A DNA stretch of 64,000 nucleotides from NCBI RefSeq assembly GCF_000337535.1, contig NZ_AOIP01000014.1, positions 186,001-250,000 of the forward strand, read 5' to 3'. Within the stretch, counting starts at the first letter, position 1. The number at the start of each line of letters is the position of its first letter. This DNA comes from Natrialba aegyptia DSM 13077. Its GTDB lineage: Archaea > Halobacteriota > Halobacteria > Halobacteriales > Natrialbaceae. The translations under genes and the position numbers were made by a program. The notes under the pieces are model-generated. The model saw only the letters and a list, made by a program, of their open reading frames with translations. It searched no databases and was not told the origin of the DNA. Shown one piece after another: positions 61,247 through 64,000 of this stretch.

Positions 61247-62479
61247 TCAGAAACCGAACTCCTGTTTCGCGAACTGGGCGAGCAGCGGCACGTCCTCGAG
61301 ACCGAGGAGGTTGGAGATAGCGCGGACGTTCCCCCGGTTTGCCTTCGCCAGCGTGTCGTCACCGAGTCGGTTCAGGTCCTGCATCAGCCGGTCGTAGCGG
61401 TCGTTATCCGCGAGATACAGGAGTTTCGTCATCCACAGTCGGTTTTGCATGTTCGGGGCGACCTCGCGGTGCCAGAGCGTCTCGTAGACTTCGAGATTCT
61501 CTGCGGTGGGCTCGATATTGCCATGCTTGAGGCAGCTATCGGCCGCGGCTGCGGCCATCCGTCCGGACTGCATACACTTGTTGATCCCCTCGCCCCAGAG
61601 CGGATCGACCGTCGGCACGGTGTCTCCGATCGCCATGAAGCGGTCGGTGTGTAACTTGTTCGGCATCTGGATGTGTGCCGACCCGCGGTGTTGTTTCTCG
61701 TCGAACCGGGTTGCGTCCCGAAAGCGCGGGTCGGTTTCGACCCAGTGATCGAGGTAGTCGTCGATGCTGAACCCGTCACGGGCGTACTGGTCGTGACTCC
61801 CGTTTTGAATGTAACAGAGGCCGACCTTGGCCGTATCCTCGCCGGTGTGGAAAATCCACGAGTAGCCGCCGGGTGCGATCTCGTGATCCAATCGCAGCAT
61901 CATCGCATCGTGGAGATCCGCGAAGCCGGGCCGATCGATGTCGATTCCCTCGAACTCGTACTCGATGCCGATCGCGTGATTCGTCCGCTTGAGGTCCGTC
62001 ACACCGAGTTTCTTCGCAAGCGGTGCGGCCGGTCCCGTCGCATCGACGATGATTTCGCCGTACACCTCCTCGTCGCCGTTGTACGTCACACCGACGATCT
62101 CGCCGCCCTCCATGATCGGAGCCGTAACCCGCGAATCGAAGCGATACTCCGCTCCCGCGGTCTGGCCCTCCTCGACGAGGAACCGCTTGAAGTCGGCGAA
62201 CTCGAGAACCGCCCCGGACTGTTCTTTGACGAAGTAATCCGTCGGCGATTCGAGGACGACGCTATCGGTATACTGCATCACCACCTCGTCCGGAATGCCG
62301 AACGCGGACATCATCGACGGGAACGTCCCCGCCGTCGACTTGTTGCTCTGGCGCGGGAACTCCTCTTCGACCTCAGTTTCGAGGACGACGACATCGTAGC
62401 CTCTCGTCGCGAGGTCACGGGCACACTGGGCACCGGCCGGTCCGGCACCGGCGATCACCACGTCGTGGCGGTCGTTCAT
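61247..62479 (-). CDS. geranylgeranyl reductase family flavoprotein
   Basis: A 410-aa FAD-dependent oxidoreductase. The N-terminal DVVIAGAGPAGAQCARDLATRG binds FAD; GEIIVDATGPAAPLAKKLG and FMAIGDTVPTVDPLWGEGINKCMQSG are the second and third flavin motifs of geranylgeranyl-reductase-type enzymes. Homologues saturate isoprenoid lipids or reduce other prenyl chains, so a role in membrane lipid or quinone modification is plausible. It is convergent with the SDR gene. It is distinct from the longer halobacterial lipid reductases, so the exact substrate is open. Confidence 0.88.
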   Translation of the reverse strand: MNDRHDVVIAGAGPAGAQCARDLATRGYDVVVLETEVEEEFPRQSNKSTAGTFPSMMSAFGIPDEVVMQYTDSVVLESPTDYFVKEQSGAVLEFADFKRFLVEEGQTAGAEYRFDSRVTAPIMEGGEIVGVTYNGDEEVYGEIIVDATGPAAPLAKKLGVTDLKRTNHAIGIEYEFEGIDIDRPGFADLHDAMMLRLDHEIAPGGYSWIFHTGEDTAKVGLCYIQNGSHDQYARDGFSIDDYLDHWVETDPRFRDATRFDEKQHRGSAHIQMPNKLHTDRFMAIGDTVPTVDPLWGEGINKCMQSGRMAAAAADSCLKHGNIEPTAENLEVYETLWHREVAPNMQNRLWMTKLLYLADNDRYDRLMQDLNRLGDDTLAKANRGNVRAISNLLGLEDVPLLAQFAKQEFGF

Positions 62480-62723
62480 ACTTTCCAGACTCTGTCGAAC
62501 CCTAATGAGTTTGTTCAGTCGTCCCTGCGACCTGACTGCACTCGAGCCACCGGCGTGTGGCTCGGTATCTTCCGTGCAGGCTACGGGCTCCGATGACTTA
62601 CTACCGTTACTACCGGACCGAGTCGCTTGTAGCTTTCACTACCCGCGCACCGAGTGCAGCGCCCGTCGTCAGTTCGGCGTATCGACCGCGTACCTTTTTG
62701 CCACCCCTCGAAAAATGCACCGT

Positions 62724-63503
62724 ATGGTCGACGTCCTCGACAACAAACGGGCCGCGACGCGATTCCGGATCCTCGTCCAGATCGCCGAGCGCCAGCCCGC
62801 CGTCAGCCAGGGGGAGATCGCCGAGGAAGTCGGCGTCACGAGCCAGGCCGTCAGCGAGTACATTCGCGAACTCGTCGACGACGGGCTCGTCGAGAAGGAA
62901 GGCCGTTCGCGCTATCGCGTCACTCGCGAAGGTGTCGACTGGCTTTTCCACGCCGCCGACAACGTCCGTCGCTTCGCAGATCACGTCACCGGCGACGTGC
63001 TCGCCGCGATGAGCGAGGACGCCTACATCGCCACCGACGACATCGAAGAGGGCGATACCGTCTCGCTCTCGCTCGACAACGGCCACCTTCACGCCACACC
63101 CGGCGGCGACGGACCCGCAACCGGCATCGCCACCACCGACGCCGAAGCCGGCACCGACGTCGGCGTAACGAGTTTCGAGGGCGTCATGGAACTCGAACCC
63201 GGCTCCGTGACGGTGTTCCAGGTCCCCTCCGTGCGAACCGGCGGTAGCCGAGCGATCGATGCGGCCACCGTGACCGACGCCTGCGACGACGCCGAACTCG
63301 TCGTCGCAACCGGCGTCGAAGCCGTCGTCGCCTGCCGACGGGCCGCCGTCGAACCCGCGGTTACGTTCGCCGTCGGCGAGGTCGCCGCCGACGCCGCCGA
63401 ACACGGACTCGATGTCACCGCAATCGCGACCACCGATGCCGTCGGCCGTGTCACCGATGCGCTCCGTGACGCCGATGTCGCCTACGAAGTGCTCGAAGGC
63501 TAG
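62724..63503 (+). CDS. winged-helix transcriptional regulator with C-terminal effector domain
   Basis: A 259-aa haloarchaeal regulator starting at ATG 62724 (MVDVLDNKRAATRFRILVQI); ATG 62715 adds three residues. A MarR-like winged helix covers residues 1-70 (SQGEIAEEVGVTSQAVSEYI). The rest, with repeated Ala/Val/Asp-rich beta-alpha segments (VTVFQVPSVRTGG, VVATGVEAVVACRR, DVTAIATTDAVGRVTDAL), looks like a ligand-binding domain of Rossmann type. The family is conserved in haloarchaea, with no function known to me. It is divergent from the flavoprotein gene. Confidence 0.87.
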   Translation: MVDVLDNKRAATRFRILVQIAERQPAVSQGEIAEEVGVTSQAVSEYIRELVDDGLVEKEGRSRYRVTREGVDWLFHAADNVRRFADHVTGDVLAAMSEDAYIATDDIEEGDTVSLSLDNGHLHATPGGDGPATGIATTDAEAGTDVGVTSFEGVMELEPGSVTVFQVPSVRTGGSRAIDAATVTDACDDAELVVATGVEAVVACRRAAVEPAVTFAVGEVAADAAEHGLDVTAIATTDAVGRVTDALRDADVAYEVLEG

Positions 63504-63532
63504 GGGCCGGCGAGACGCCGCAGCTCGTTCCG

Positions 63533-63778
63533 TCACTGGGCCGGCAGTTGGTCGACGATTCCCTCGAAAACCGTTTTTGGAATGTGATAGAGCTGTTCGC
63601 CGCCCATCGAGCGGGTTTCTTTGACGAGAACGATTTCGTTTTCGATATATTGCTTCTCGACGTTCGCGATGAATTTCGCCTCGTACTTGGAAATCGAGTT
63701 CGCTGACTCCTCGTTCTCGAAATCACGAATCGTAGTCCATTCGTCGCTATTAAGAAGTGTTTGGGCGTTTCTTTGCAT
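63533..63778 (-). CDS. small AT-richer hypothetical protein
   Basis: An 81-aa protein from ATG 63778 (MQRNAQTLLNSDEWTTIRDF); GTG 63787 is an alternative. It is rich in Asn, Ile, Glu and Lys. Its codon use, with many AT-ending codons, is unlike that of neighbours, which suggests acquired DNA. The C-terminal GGEQLYHIPKTVFEGIVDQL could be a small conserved domain. No family is recognised. Confidence 0.6.
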   Translation of the reverse strand: MQRNAQTLLNSDEWTTIRDFENEESANSISKYEAKFIANVEKQYIENEIVLVKETRSMGGEQLYHIPKTVFEGIVDQLPAQ

Positions 63779-63827
63779 TACAATCACATGATTATTGGAT
63801 TGGGTTGATAACGCTTCCCATAATAGG

Positions 63828-63845
63828 AACTAAGATTTATAGATT
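63828..63845 (+). promoter_or_regulatory. TATA element near the window end
   Basis: AGATTTATAGATTCCC around 63833-63848 is a clear archaeal TATA box in an AT-rich stretch. It would start transcripts near 63862, very close to ATG 63865. Confidence 0.5.
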
Positions 63846-63864
63846 CCCTAGAACGACCCCTCCT

Positions 63865-63906
63865 ATGGAAACGATCTACCACCTCACGCACTCCTTCTGC
63901 ATATAA
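63865..63906 (+). CDS. 13-codon open frame, possible leader peptide
   Basis: ATG 63865 encodes METIYHLTHSFCI and stops at TAA 63906. It lies about 25 bp after a good TATA box, the spacing of a leaderless haloarchaeal message. It precedes the gene starting at 63946. It may be a regulatory leader peptide, the remnant of an older gene, or chance. Confidence 0.3.
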   Translation: METIYHLTHSFCI

Positions 63907-63945
63907 TTCACAAAATATCTACAAAAAGTACACAGATACGCACAC

Positions 63946-64000
63946 ATGTCCGCGCTGTTACTTGCGGCCCGAAACTCCCCCCGCACGGCTCTCGCAACCG
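63946..64000 (+). CDS. start of a gene running out of the window (possible membrane transporter subunit)
   Basis: ATG 63946 opens MSALLLAARNSPRTALAT and the frame continues past the window end. The pattern of a short amphipathic stretch with Arg-Asn and TALAT resembles the beginning of FtsX/ABC-type permeases, but 18 residues are too few to be sure. Confidence 0.4.
   Translation, partial: MSALLLAARNSPRTALAT

Overview
The window reads as chromosome of a haloarchaeon. It is GC-rich, its proteins are strongly acidic, twin-arginine and lipobox signals are common, and many genes belong to haloarchaeal families. These include archaeal EF-1A beside ribosomal protein S10, a geranylgeranyl-reductase-like flavoprotein, pyruvate-type ferredoxin oxidoreductase, an archaeosine pathway pair and a possible PGF-CTERM anchor. 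A member of the Natrialba/Haloterrigena/Natrinema group is plausible, but the sequence alone does not settle the genus.

Layout. 1-2018: queE (5' end outside the window), queC and a small membrane protein. 2031-9433: scattered metabolism, namely a metal-site-altered iron-ADH homologue, an M48 protease, a VOC dioxygenase, a lipoprotein, a BKACE enzyme, YqeC and MobA. 9491-12884: a helix-hairpin-helix-like protein, a cysteine-type formate dehydrogenase and Ogt. 13018-13863: a small accessory patch with a collapsed zinc-protein pseudogene and a Doc-type toxin gene. 14007-17862: three tandem substrate-binding-protein homologues without signal peptides, plus VOC and cupin genes. 18306-24855: a putative quinoprotein oxidation locus (helical protein, PQQ dehydrogenase with a lanthanide-type ligand set, two-domain cupredoxin), then EamA and NosL. 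25028-33704: a gene remnant, an Lrp regulator, a LolA-like lipoprotein, porAB, a PHP hydrolase, a second M48 protease and a SHOCT protein. 33746-41657: aromatic amino acid genes aroC, aroA and tyrA, with a lipoprotein, an M24 peptidase and an Rsm22-like methyltransferase among them. 41739-51284: surE, a winged-helix protein, a DUF1328 peptide and a three-gene AddAB-like helicase-nuclease operon. 51450-57178: a DUF5789 protein, tRNA-Ala, rhomboid, rpsJ, tuf, hom with its ACT partner, and a NifU-C protein. 57254-64000: an LVIVD surface protein, ROK kinase, Usp, SDR, a flavoprotein, a winged-helix regulator, an AT-richer small gene and the start of a further gene.

Three loci look most worth following. 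First, 19332-23155 encodes a quinoprotein with the E/N/D plus extra D signature of lanthanide-dependent alcohol dehydrogenases, beside a Tat-exported blue-copper protein that could take its electrons; the dehydrogenase itself has no visible signal peptide. Second, 14007-17862 encodes three co-transcribed substrate-binding-fold proteins with no signal peptides and no transporter subunits, which suggests cytoplasmic enzymes or ligand-binding proteins. Third, 43811-50806 is a split AddAB/RecBCD-like operon preceded, 4 bp before its first ATG, by a perfect 20-bp palindrome.

Functions are inferred from motifs and remembered family features; no database search was possible.
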